Source of the DNA: an uncultured Oscillospiraceae bacterium
Lineage (GTDB): Bacteria > Bacillota > Clostridia > Oscillospirales > Oscillospiraceae
Direction: 5' to 3'
Assembly: GCA_947629915.1 (NCBI GenBank)
Contig: CANRFN010000007.1
Coordinates: 37,569-101,568, forward strand
DNA length: 64,000 nt
Shown here: piece by piece, positions 52,848 to 61,302 of the stretch
Numbering within the stretch: the stretch's first letter is position 1
Layout: each line of letters begins with the position of its first letter
Position numbers and translations under genes: made by a program
Notes under the pieces: generated by a model
The model's database searches: none
Seen by the model: the letters and a program-made list of their open reading frames with translations, nothing else
Told to the model about the DNA's origin: nothing

Positions 52848-54368
52848 CTACCGGTTTTCAGGGACTCCGTCAAGGGGAATTCCGGCGAAAGCTGCAGGCC
52901 GGATCGGGGTCGCGGGGATGGGAGGCACCGGGTCCTCCGGCACCCAGACGCTCACCTTGCCGCCGTTTACCGGGAATTCCGCCGAGCCAGTCTCATCCAG
53001 CACCAGCCGCCCCGGGCAGTTCCCGGTGCAGTCCCAAAACCGCTCCCCGGCGTGGTCTGTGCCAAGGCACATCAGCAGGGCGCCGCTCTCCCCGTTGGAG
53101 AGGACCACCGCCATGCCGGAGCCTGGGATCTCGGGGACGCCGGCTCTGGTCCAGCCTATCATATCCGGCCGCTCTATGTACGAGGTCTCCCGGCCCCAGG
53201 CGTACCGCTGGCGGGCGCGGAGCATGGCCTCCAGGCCCGGCACCGGCGGGATATTGTCGTGGGGAATGCCGTAGAGGTCCCCGTAGAAGACGCAGGGGGT
53301 GCCCGCCTCCCGGAGGAGGATGAGGGCATAGGCCAGGGGCTTGAACCACCCCTGTACCCAGGACTGGAGGGCCTGTCCCGGCTGGGTGTCGTGGTTGTCC
53401 ACGAACGTGGCGGCGCATTCCGGCCGGCGGGCGACCAGGGTGTCCTGGAGGAGGGTGCGGAGGTCGAAATTGCGGCCCGCCTCACTTGCCTGGAAGAGGT
53501 GCATGTGCAGGGGCACATCGAAGAGGGACATCACCTGTCCGGAGCGGTCTAGAAAGCTGCAGAGGGTGTCCACATCCGGGTTCCAGTACTCCCCCACCGC
53601 CGGCAGTTCCCGTCCGGTGTCCTGCCGGAGCTTGGTGAGCCAGTGGGTGAAGAAGGAGAAGCTGATGTGCTTCACCGCGTCCAGGCGGAACCCGTCCACC
53701 CCGGTGAAGTCCAGATACCAGCGGCCCCACCGGTCCAGTTCCCGGATCACCTCCGGGCTGGACATGTCCAGGTTGGCCCCCATGAGGTAGTCGAAATTGC
53801 CGTTCTCCTTGTCCACCTTCCGCGCCCAGTTCTTATCGGCAAAGCGGAACACGGCGCTGCGGTCCTGGGACTCATCCCAGTCCACGCCGCTGAAGTGAGT
53901 CCAGTTCCACTGGAAGTCTGAATACTTCCCCTTGCGGCCGGGGAAGGTAAAGCGGGTCCAAGCCTGGATGCTGGTCTCCTCCAGGGACTGGGTGCGGTCC
54001 TGGCTGTCTGAGCGCACCGCCTCCACGGTCTCGGTGGCGTCTGCCCCCATGCGGTGGTTCAGCACGATGTCCGCCAGCACCTGCAGGCCGGCGGACTGGA
54101 GGGCCCGGATGGCCGCCAGGTACTGGTCCTTGGTGCCGTATTTGGTGGGCACACTGCCCTTTTGATCAAACTCCCCCAGGTCGTACTGGTCATAGACGCC
54201 GTAGCCCACATCGTGGATGCCGGCCTGTCCCTTGTACGCCGGCGGCAGCCAGATGTCTGTGAAGCCCAGGTCAGCGAGGTGCTGCGCCTCCGCTGCGGTC
54301 TTATTCCAGAACTGGCCATCGTCCGGCAGGTACCACTCGAAGTCCTGGAGGATGGTTCTCTGTTTCAT
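52848..54368 (-). CDS. Cytoplasmic alpha-amylase, GH13
   Basis: This 506-residue enzyme opens with the typical LQDFEWYLPDDGQFW and has the catalytic triad Asp230 (VDGFRLDAVKH), Glu260 (AVGEYWNPD) and Asp327 (FVDNHDTQPGQ). DIVLNHRMGAD (100-110) is the first conserved region. The length and the missing signal peptide match the GH13_5 cytoplasmic amylases. The ATG at 54368 has AGGGAG upstream; the frame extends to 54623 without coding character. It would hydrolyse stored or imported glucans. No transporter is nearby. Confidence 0.95.
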   Translation of the reverse strand: MKQRTILQDFEWYLPDDGQFWNKTAAEAQHLADLGFTDIWLPPAYKGQAGIHDVGYGVYDQYDLGEFDQKGSVPTKYGTKDQYLAAIRALQSAGLQVLADIVLNHRMGADATETVEAVRSDSQDRTQSLEETSIQAWTRFTFPGRKGKYSDFQWNWTHFSGVDWDESQDRSAVFRFADKNWARKVDKENGNFDYLMGANLDMSSPEVIRELDRWGRWYLDFTGVDGFRLDAVKHISFSFFTHWLTKLRQDTGRELPAVGEYWNPDVDTLCSFLDRSGQVMSLFDVPLHMHLFQASEAGRNFDLRTLLQDTLVARRPECAATFVDNHDTQPGQALQSWVQGWFKPLAYALILLREAGTPCVFYGDLYGIPHDNIPPVPGLEAMLRARQRYAWGRETSYIERPDMIGWTRAGVPEIPGSGMAVVLSNGESGALLMCLGTDHAGERFWDCTGNCPGRLVLDETGSAEFPVNGGKVSVWVPEDPVPPIPATPIRPAAFAGIPLDGVPENR

Positions 54369-55150
54369 GGTTTTCTCCCTGTCCGTCCCGGGCCCAGGTG
54401 GCAGCCTGTCTAACGTGGAAGCAAGGGCGTCTGTACCCAGGGGACTGTGCGGAAAGCCGGGTCCGATGCCTTGCAGAGTGCTGCCATCGGGGCTTTCGTA
54501 TGTTCCAATCGGCTGGTTCATCCCAGCGGCCCCGGATTGTACCAGGGCGATTTTCCCCTGTCTACCAGCATTTTGCACGATTTTCCCGGGCACCCCGGCC
54601 AAATTCCGGCCGCTTTCCTGCACGATTTTTGGGAATCGCAGCTTTTCCCAAGAACGCGGATGCGGCAGAATGTTGCTTTAAGTCTGTGTTTCCGACAGTT
54701 CTCAGAACTTTTCGGCCATTTTCTGGCGTTTCTCACAAGCTGGACGCAAAAAAGCGGGGATTTGGACCCCAAAATCCGACCCAAACTCCCCTTCCGGGCC
54801 TGCAAAGGCCCCCTTTCGGCTGGCGAGGGACACCAGTTTTTCCGATGGGAAAGGCGCAACACTGCCTTGAAGCGTCCCACCAGCTTGCTTCCCCAGCTGA
54901 AACACCCCATGCCCGTCTACATTGTCCTAATCCCCGTTTTCTTGTTCTATTTCCTGCGAGCGGCCCCACTCTCGCATTCCGAAAATCCATTTCACACATG
55001 TTTTTCAGAGAGCGAACGCCGAGCGTTGGATGGCAGGAGATCGTTGACCGGGAAAGAGCTGTCCTTGTGTCACGGACATTCCAGAAGTGCTATAGCGATT
55101 TTCTCGGTGATTGACTGGGGAGTGTCTTTATACGGAGGACAGTTGAGCAA
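54369..55150. other. gene-free stretch upstream of the amylase gene
   Basis: About 780 bases without a convincing gene. The right half contains an 80-base segment (54920-55000) related to 56697-56778. Open frames exist on both strands but none has a ribosome site or family resemblance. Confidence 0.55.
54920..55000. repeat. degenerate 80-base repeat, copy 1
   Basis: Shares TTCTTGTTCT, CTCGCATT and TCCATT blocks in order and spacing with 56697-56778, about 70 percent alike by eye. Both are followed by non-coding sequence. Confidence 0.45.
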
Positions 55151-55180
55151 AAAGAGAGGGCGTGCCGTGACGGCACGCCC
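55151..55180 (-). terminator. terminator of the Rpn-type nuclease gene
   Basis: A 10-base stem, GGGCGTGCCG with CGGCACGCCC around TGA, followed on the minus strand by TCTCTTTTT. Confidence 0.9.
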
Positions 55181-55204
55181 ACAGTTTGACCTGCTAGGAA
55201 TCCC

Positions 55205-56185
55205 TTATGCCGGGGAGAAGTTGTTCTTGCGGCAAAAGTCCAGAATCGCCTCTTCGCTTTGCTGGAAAATCTGAGCAACCACAGGGACACTGACGCCCGC
55301 TTTCAGCGTTGCAAGGATATTGCGGTTGCGCTCGCGCTCCTCTCCCATCTCAATACCCCGCTCCATACCCTGCTCAATGCCGGTTTGCAGGTAGGCTTCG
55401 CCGATGACTCCCATATTGATGACCTCCTTGCGAATTTCCTCTGGGATCTGGTACTTCTCTGCCAACTTAGCGTTGCGCTCTTCAGCCGTAAGGCCCGCGG
55501 AAAACAGTGTGCTGCAAAAATCGGCCAAGGTGTTTTCACAGCCAACAGCTGGATCACAGCAATATACGATGAAAATCGACATAATCTGATATGTCTCAGG
55601 TGGAAGAGGTGCCAGCTTCTTGTTCGGCTTTTCCTGGAGACCAATCTCGCGTACTTGCCCTGCGGTTTCCTTTGATGCTTTGGGGCAGATCCAGATTGAA
55701 TATACTTTCCTGATCTTGTCATACTCTTGGTCTTTGAAAACCGTTCCCCTTTGGTCGGTAATAGCACGCGCTGCGTAATAGCCTGCCCGACGAGCAATTG
55801 GGTATCCTGGGTAAAAGTCGTTCTGAATCTCTGTGTTAACGATCAGATTGATCCGACCGTTTTCTTTGTCCACAAAAGCATCGAAATATACATCAAAATA
55901 GGTGTCTCCGTCATTTATGGATTTTGATACGGTGTTCTTCATTTCAACAACATCGTTGACACTCGATTCGGCATAGTTATCATCGAGCGGATGACTCAAC
56001 GCCTCAACTCTACCGATGTGCGCCTCAACTTCATTGACAGACATGCCTTGAAATTCAGGAATCACTTCGTGGATGATGTTTGCCAAGATACACTTGTACT
56101 TCAGGATATTGACTGACTGCTTGTCGAGATTGGGTTCATCGCCTGCTGCCAAGATGGTCTTTGCTAGGTCTGTTTTTTGAGTCAT
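55205..56185 (-). CDS. Rpn-type PD-(D/E)XK nuclease/transposase-like protein
   Basis: A 326-residue protein of the Rpn/PDDEXK_2 group, recombination-promoting nucleases widespread in Clostridia. The core is YFDVYFDAFV (about 98-107) followed by INLIVNTEIQNDFYPG (about 112-127), giving the Asp and Glu-x-Gln of the active site. The C-terminal end is a charged helical tail (EQGMERGIEMGEERERNRN) typical of the family. GC content is lower than in its neighbours, suggesting horizontal arrival. It has its own promoter and terminator. The ATG has GGAGGCGG upstream. Confidence 0.85.
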   Translation of the reverse strand: MTQKTDLAKTILAAGDEPNLDKQSVNILKYKCILANIIHEVIPEFQGMSVNEVEAHIGRVEALSHPLDDNYAESSVNDVVEMKNTVSKSINDGDTYFDVYFDAFVDKENGRINLIVNTEIQNDFYPGYPIARRAGYYAARAITDQRGTVFKDQEYDKIRKVYSIWICPKASKETAGQVREIGLQEKPNKKLAPLPPETYQIMSIFIVYCCDPAVGCENTLADFCSTLFSAGLTAEERNAKLAEKYQIPEEIRKEVINMGVIGEAYLQTGIEQGMERGIEMGEERERNRNILATLKAGVSVPVVAQIFQQSEEAILDFCRKNNFSPA

Positions 56186-56227
56186 GATAAATGACCGCCT
56201 CCTTGCGGAGAGTCTTCACTCAGCTAC

Positions 56228-56256
56228 ATATTAGCACAAGATCGCCAACACTGCAA
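56228..56256 (-). promoter_or_regulatory. promoter of the Rpn-type gene
   Basis: On the minus strand TTGCAG, a 17-base spacer and TAATAT, about 43 bases before the start codon. Confidence 0.75.
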
Positions 56257-56464
56257 GAGCTTTGCTAAAATTTCCTGACAGGCGAGAATAATAACTTTCC
56301 TTCCGAGCGAGAGTGGTTCGTTCCATCCTCGGAAGCACTTGCATTGAATAGCATTTTCAAATCTGGTAGTTTGCTGTACACTTCCGCTTAGCCGTCCCGG
56401 CCGGACGTAGGCCAGCCGGTATTCACCATACAAGAAAGTATCGTACCAGGCAGTGGAAAGCACG

Positions 56465-56562
56465 AAAGGCCGCAGAGGGCATTCCCCCCTGCGGCTGGAC
56501 AGGTGCCCGAAGTCGAACCGTGATTTCCCAAGTGGGCGTTCTCCTGTGAACTACTACCTGTC
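56465..56562 (-). ncRNA. orphan small RNA with tRNA-like closing stem
   Basis: A promoter (56569-56597) would start transcription at about 56562, exactly the first base of GACAGGT (56562-56556), which pairs with ACCTGTC (56504-56498). Inside are a GTTC-ACAGGA-GAAC hairpin and a possible GCCC/GGGC stem containing a GGTTCGA block like a T-arm. A terminator hairpin follows (56469-56495, arms GCCGCAG and CTGCGGC). The anticodon arm and T stem do not pair properly, so this is not a normal tRNA. The unit is about 98 bases long and contains no open frame. Confidence 0.55.
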
Positions 56563-56568
56563 TGCTCT

Positions 56569-56597
56569 ATGATACAGCCATTTCTCCGGGCGTGCAA
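56569..56597 (-). promoter_or_regulatory. promoter of the small RNA
   Basis: On the minus strand TTGCAC, a 17-base spacer and TATCAT. The predicted start lies seven bases downstream, at the start of the closing stem. Confidence 0.65.
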
Positions 56598-56696
56598 CAG
56601 GTTTTTTCAGAGCAAATTTCCGCTCAGGGAGCTCTGAGACCGCTGAGCAGAGCCCTGTCGCCGGATTCATCGGCGAGCGCACCCTGCCCCTGCCAG

Positions 56697-56778
56697 CATT
56701 GTACTCATTTCTATTTTTCTTGTTCTTTTTTCTGTCTGATCGCCCAATTCTCGCATTTCGAGAGTCCATTCCACGTCT
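56697..56778. repeat. degenerate 80-base repeat, copy 2
   Basis: The counterpart of 54920-55000. It lies 70 bases before the XRE regulator gene and could be part of its leader. Confidence 0.45.
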
Positions 56779-56846
56779 CTGGGGTGGTATTCTCCCTCTC
56801 GGAACGGTAGAATGCAGCCAGATTCAGGCAAAAGGAGGTCTCCTTT

Positions 56847-58070
56847 ATGGAACATAATTCTTTAGGTTCATTCATCGCCGCCCTTCGCAAGGCCTCTGGC
56901 ATGACCCAGAAGGACCTGGCAGACCGGCTCCACGTATCAGACAAGACCGTCTCCCGTTGGGAGCGGGACGATGGCGCACCGGACCTGTCCGTCATCCCGG
57001 TGCTGGCAGAGATCTTCGGTGTCACCTGCGATGAGCTCCTCCGGGGCCGCCGGAGCTCCCCGGTGCGGCAGGTGCAGGGAGAGCCCACCGAGGAAAAGCC
57101 CTCCCCCAAGGCCACCAAGGAGCGGCAACGCCTCATAAAGACCGCCCTCACCCGGTACAGCACCCTCACCTACATCGCCATGGGCATCGCCGTGCTGGGC
57201 CTCATTGTGGCGCTGATCTGCAACCTGGTGCTCTATCGGGGCACGCTGGGCTTTCTCCTGGGCATCGTCTTTATGGCCGCCAGCGTGATCTGCCAGGCCA
57301 TCGCCATCACCCGGGCCATGGCAGACCTGGACGAGGACCTGCTCACCTCGGAGGAGTGCGCCGCATACAGGGCAAAGGTATTCCGCCTGGCCTCTCTGAG
57401 CTTCGGTTGCACCGCCGCGCTGCTGGGCTTCACCGCTCCCATGCTGCTCGCAGACGATCTGGGGCTCGGCACTTCCTCTCTCCTGCTCTTTGGCGCCTTT
57501 GGAGTCTGCGCCGCAATGGTGCTCTATGCCCTCGTACGGGGTCTTGTGGCAGCCCCGATGCTGGTTCGCAAGGGCTTCCTTGCCAGCACTGACGAGTCCT
57601 ATGCCAGCTTCACCAGCAATCGGAAGCTGCTCTCCCGCTGCGCCGTTGTCCTGGCCATTTTGTGGGTGCTCACAGGCGTGGGCCTGGGGATCTTAAGCAA
57701 CAATCCTTTTCTCTTCGCAGAGGAGCTGGTCTTCACGGACTATGACAGCTTTGTGGCGTTCATGGAGCAGCCCATTAGTGTCGCGGGCCACCCATACTTT
57801 CCAGACCCCGAGGAACCGGAGCGGGATGACGACATCGTCACCTTGGAGTGCGCCGGCAAGGTTCTCTGCTCCTATCACAAGCGCAACTACGACATCAATC
57901 TGATCTCCTACGGGAATGACGATACCCTGCTGCCCATCACCATCTTTACCGGCACCGAATGCGAGAAGTCCTTTGCACGGGTTTCCCAACTGGAGTACGT
58001 CTGCTATGGCGCCTTTATCCTGGAGACCGCAGCCGTTGCCGCCTTCTACTGGCTCCGGAAAACCCGCTGA
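56847..58070 (+). CDS. XRE-family regulator with C-terminal membrane domain
   Basis: This 407-residue protein has an N-terminal helix-turn-helix (about 8-62, with GMTQKDLADRLHVSDKTVSRWERDDGAPDL) and, after a charged linker, about six membrane segments (from about 108 on). A soluble loop (about 285-375) precedes the last helix. Such membrane-bound XRE proteins often sense envelope stress or antibiotics near ABC exporters; the ABC genes following on the other strand are a possible target. The ATG has AAAGGAGG upstream. Confidence 0.85.
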   Translation: MEHNSLGSFIAALRKASGMTQKDLADRLHVSDKTVSRWERDDGAPDLSVIPVLAEIFGVTCDELLRGRRSSPVRQVQGEPTEEKPSPKATKERQRLIKTALTRYSTLTYIAMGIAVLGLIVALICNLVLYRGTLGFLLGIVFMAASVICQAIAITRAMADLDEDLLTSEECAAYRAKVFRLASLSFGCTAALLGFTAPMLLADDLGLGTSSLLLFGAFGVCAAMVLYALVRGLVAAPMLVRKGFLASTDESYASFTSNRKLLSRCAVVLAILWVLTGVGLGILSNNPFLFAEELVFTDYDSFVAFMEQPISVAGHPYFPDPEEPERDDDIVTLECAGKVLCSYHKRNYDINLISYGNDDTLLPITIFTGTECEKSFARVSQLEYVCYGAFILETAAVAAFYWLRKTR

Positions 58071-58169
58071 TATCGCCACCCACAGCGGATCAAGCCGATA
58101 TGCGGCAGTTCCCGAAGCACTCCTGCCGCTGCTGCACAAGAATAAGCGCTTTCCCCCTGAAAGCTGCAC

Positions 58170-58200
58170 AGAGCCCTCTGGCGGGACGCCAGAGGGCTCT
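58170..58200. terminator. bidirectional terminator after the XRE gene
   Basis: A perfect 14-base stem, AGAGCCCTCTGGCG with CGCCAGAGGGCTCT, around GGA. It separates the XRE gene from the converging ABC genes. Confidence 0.85.
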
Positions 58201-58272
58201 GTCTCCGTTTCAGGTCGTTCGAAAGAGCACTGTATCGGGCAGCAGAAGACTTTCCTTCCGCAGCGCTCTCGG

Positions 58273-59142
58273 CTACTCCACCAGCCAGAGGTACACGTCC
58301 TCCAGGTTGGGCCGCACCTGAGACACCTCGCCCAGGGCGGGCGGGGTGTCCGTCACCACACGGACGCAGAGCTTATCCCCGGCCAGGGCGATGCCGGCGA
58401 TCTTGGTTCCGTCCTCCACCAGGGCCTGGTGCTCCTGTTCGGTCACGATGGTCTCAAACACCTTTCCCTCCATGTCCTGGATCAGGGCCTGGGGCGTGCC
58501 GTCCCGGATGATCTTGCCCCCGTTCATCACCAGGATCTCCTTGGAGATGAACTCCACGTCTGAGACCACATGGGTGGCGATGAGCACGATCTTGTCCTTG
58601 GAGATCTCGCTGATGAAGCTGCGGATGCGGATCCGCTCCTTGGGGTCCAGGCCGGCGGTGGGCTCGTCCATGATCAGGATGTGGGGGTCATTGAGGAGGG
58701 CCTGGGCGATGAGGATCCGCTGCTTCATGCCCCCGGAGTACCCCTTCAACTTCTTGTGCCGGTCCCGATCCAGGTTCACCGTCTGCAGGGCGTTCTCAAT
58801 CACAGTTTTGGCCTCTGCCCGGGACAGGCCCTTCAGCGCCGCCATGTACCAGAGAAACTGCTCCCCGGTGAACTCATCGTAGAGGCCCTGCTGCTGGGGC
58901 ATGTAGCCCAGGGCGGCGCGGTACTTGGGGCCCAGTTTACCGATCTCTGCCCCGTCCAGGGTGATCTTCCCGGATGTGGGCGGCAGGTTGTCCGTCATGA
59001 TGTTCATGAGGGTGCTCTTGCCCGCGCCGTTGGGCCCCAGCAGGCCGTACACCCCCGGGGTGAAGGTATAGCTGATCCCGTCCACCGCCAGGGCTGCCCC
59101 CTTGCTGTACCGCTTGGTGATGTTCTCCAGTCTCAGTTCCAT
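58273..59142 (-). CDS. ABC exporter ATPase
   Basis: This 289-residue ATPase has Walker A LLGPNGAGKST (about 34-44), a Q-loop MPQQQGLYDEF, the signature YSGGMKQR and Walker B ILIMDEPTAGLD. The N-terminus MELRLENITKRY and a C-terminal domain of about 80 residues fit the ABC-2 export group (drug or peptide export). The ATG at 59142 has GAAGGAGGG upstream; the longer frame to 59634 covers the neighbouring gene. It lies 14 bases after the membrane component. Confidence 0.93.
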   Translation of the reverse strand: MELRLENITKRYSKGAALAVDGISYTFTPGVYGLLGPNGAGKSTLMNIMTDNLPPTSGKITLDGAEIGKLGPKYRAALGYMPQQQGLYDEFTGEQFLWYMAALKGLSRAEAKTVIENALQTVNLDRDRHKKLKGYSGGMKQRILIAQALLNDPHILIMDEPTAGLDPKERIRIRSFISEISKDKIVLIATHVVSDVEFISKEILVMNGGKIIRDGTPQALIQDMEGKVFETIVTEQEHQALVEDGTKIAGIALAGDKLCVRVVTDTPPALGEVSQVRPNLEDVYLWLVE

Positions 59143-59156
59143 GTTCCGTCCCTCCT

Positions 59157-61241
59157 TCAGTACAGCAGGCCCAGGATGGCCGCGGTGATGTCCGTGTGAA
59201 ACGCCAAGGCCACCATGTACACGGCGATAACGATTCCGCCGCCCAAGAGCAGCGTAACGGTGGCATTTTTCGTGGTCCTGGTGAGGGCCTCCGTGCCGAG
59301 GCAGACCGCCAGAAAAGAGAGGCCCTTCAGCAGGAAGATCACCAGCATCAGAAGGCCGATGGAGATGCCCGCCTGAAAGACACCGGTGGAGAACCAGCTC
59401 AGCTTCTGCCCCAGCACGCCAAAGGCCCCATCCCGGCTGTAGAGCACCAGGATGCAAAGCTGCGATACCACAAACACCGCCAGGGTGAGCAGCAGTGCCA
59501 GCCGGTGCCGGGCCCTGTCCAATCTCTCCCGGCCGTTTTGGGTGGAGGCCAGAAGGGTTGTCATGCGGCGCTTCTCGTCCCCGGTGCGGATGCCGCTGAG
59601 GAGGAAGACCGCGATGAGGCTGCCGATGAGCCACAGCCGGGTGTCCGTCTGGGTGTCAAACCAGAGGTTCGTGAGGGCGGGCTCGTTCACCAGGTACTTG
59701 CCCGAAAGGCCCCCTGGCAATGTCTTCAGCCACTCCACCTGATTCACCACCCGCTGCAGCCCCTCCTCGTAGAGGCTGATCTCACTGCCGATGGTGTAGG
59801 ACAGGTACATCTGTTCAACCTCAGACGCCCCGGACGCCTGCGCCTCCTGCAGCTGCCGGTGGAGGTCCGCCATGCGCTGCTGCTCCGCCTCCAGCCAGGC
59901 CATGGACTCATCTGTCATCGGGCCGCCGATCTGGTTCATGTAGTACTGGTAGGCGGCATCCGCCGGCATGGCAAAGGACTGCACCCCGGAGACAGCGGTA
60001 ACCTCACTGTATCCCCAAGCCGCCAGCAGAACCAGCACCAGGATTTTCTTCTGGCCGATGAGCAGTTTATACGCCTCAAACCACAGAAGGCTCACCGTGT
60101 GGAAGAGCCCCGCGGTATGCTGCCGGATCCAGAGCAGCAGCCCGCTGAACCGGCTGGCGGTCTTCACCTGGTACCGGAGGCTGAAGCTGGCTATGCCGGC
60201 CCCGGCAAACGCAGCGATACAGGCGGCGCCAAGTACCAGCATGGCAATTCCCTTCCCCACCGGGAAGCTGAAGACGTTGATGTTCTGGTACTCCGCCAGG
60301 GCACAGCTCATCTTCCAGCTGTAGAAGGGGTTGAGAAACTTCAGGGCACAAAGAGAACTGCCCGGATTGATGGCCGCGCTGAGGAAGAACTCCCCGGCCA
60401 GGATGCCGCCGGCGCACACCACCGCTGCGGCCTCGCTCCGGACCACCGTCCCCACGAGGTACAGGAGGGCGGCCAGCACCCAGGCCACCCCGATCCGGGC
60501 CAGCACCGTGAGGGCGAGAGCCTGTCCCAGGGTGATGTGCAGCACGCAGTTGCGGAAGATGGACACGGACTGGGCGGTCCGGGTGAGATCCCCGAAGCCG
60601 TGGGTGATGGCAAAATAGCCCAGGACGGCCAGCTCCTGCACCAGGACATAGAGGGTGGCCCCGGAGAGCATGGCCCCCAGTTTTGCCGCCGCCAGGGCCC
60701 CGTGGCCTCGTTTCGTCCCCTTCAGCAACAGGAGCAGGTTCTGCCCACGCTCATCGTAGAGGACGTAGTACATCAGAAGCGCCAGAAAGGCCAGGGTAAA
60801 GAGGATGCTACCGGTGTAGTCGTTGTACGCCCGCACCCCGGACTCCGCGCCGTACCGCAGCTCGGTGCCGGCAAAGGAGGCGTAGTCCAGTTGGGTCTTC
60901 TGGAGATTGCGGTACGCAAAGCTGTTCTGGTTCCCGAAGAGGGAAGTACTGCTCATCTTGTCCACCCGGTCTGCCATCTCATTGATGAAGATGCCGTAGG
61001 ACTCCCGATAGGCCTCCCAGTCCTGGATCTGCTGCTCGCTGTTCTGGATCACCAGCACCGGCACGCCGTCCACCATCTCGTAGTGGGCGAAATCTTCCTC
61101 CTCCTGCTGCAGAGAGGCCAGTTTGTCCCCCGGCATGGTCACAAGACACAGCACCAGGCAGCCCAGCACCAGGAGCATTGCCGTGATCCACAACGTGCTC
61201 CGCTTTCGGAGCTTGATCAATTCATAGCCGTAGATTCGCAC
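59157..61241 (-). CDS. ABC-2 type membrane protein, duplicated
   Basis: This 694-residue membrane protein consists of two ABC-2-like halves. Each begins with a basic cytoplasmic start and a first helix (MRIYGYELIKLRKRSTLW at 1; LIGQKKILVLVLLAAWGYSE near 393), a long extracytoplasmic loop (about 40-130 and 415-530) and a set of helices. It may thus act as a single-chain exporter with one ATPase. The large loops have no lipobox or catalytic motif. It lies between a lipoprotein and the ATPase. The substrate is unknown; a role in lantibiotic or envelope-stress defence is possible. Confidence 0.8.
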   Translation of the reverse strand: MRIYGYELIKLRKRSTLWITAMLLVLGCLVLCLVTMPGDKLASLQQEEEDFAHYEMVDGVPVLVIQNSEQQIQDWEAYRESYGIFINEMADRVDKMSSTSLFGNQNSFAYRNLQKTQLDYASFAGTELRYGAESGVRAYNDYTGSILFTLAFLALLMYYVLYDERGQNLLLLLKGTKRGHGALAAAKLGAMLSGATLYVLVQELAVLGYFAITHGFGDLTRTAQSVSIFRNCVLHITLGQALALTVLARIGVAWVLAALLYLVGTVVRSEAAAVVCAGGILAGEFFLSAAINPGSSLCALKFLNPFYSWKMSCALAEYQNINVFSFPVGKGIAMLVLGAACIAAFAGAGIASFSLRYQVKTASRFSGLLLWIRQHTAGLFHTVSLLWFEAYKLLIGQKKILVLVLLAAWGYSEVTAVSGVQSFAMPADAAYQYYMNQIGGPMTDESMAWLEAEQQRMADLHRQLQEAQASGASEVEQMYLSYTIGSEISLYEEGLQRVVNQVEWLKTLPGGLSGKYLVNEPALTNLWFDTQTDTRLWLIGSLIAVFLLSGIRTGDEKRRMTTLLASTQNGRERLDRARHRLALLLTLAVFVVSQLCILVLYSRDGAFGVLGQKLSWFSTGVFQAGISIGLLMLVIFLLKGLSFLAVCLGTEALTRTTKNATVTLLLGGGIVIAVYMVALAFHTDITAAILGLLY

Positions 61242-61302
61242 AGTCTCACCTCGGTATGTGCGCCGAGACCGCAGGGATCCGGTCTCCGGCAGGAATCCAG
61301 TC

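Noticed and set aside
56498..56562. tRNA gene
   Set aside because: The closing stem and GGTTCGA suggest one, but the T stem has a mismatch and a wobble pair and the anticodon stem does not pair; kept only as a small RNA candidate.
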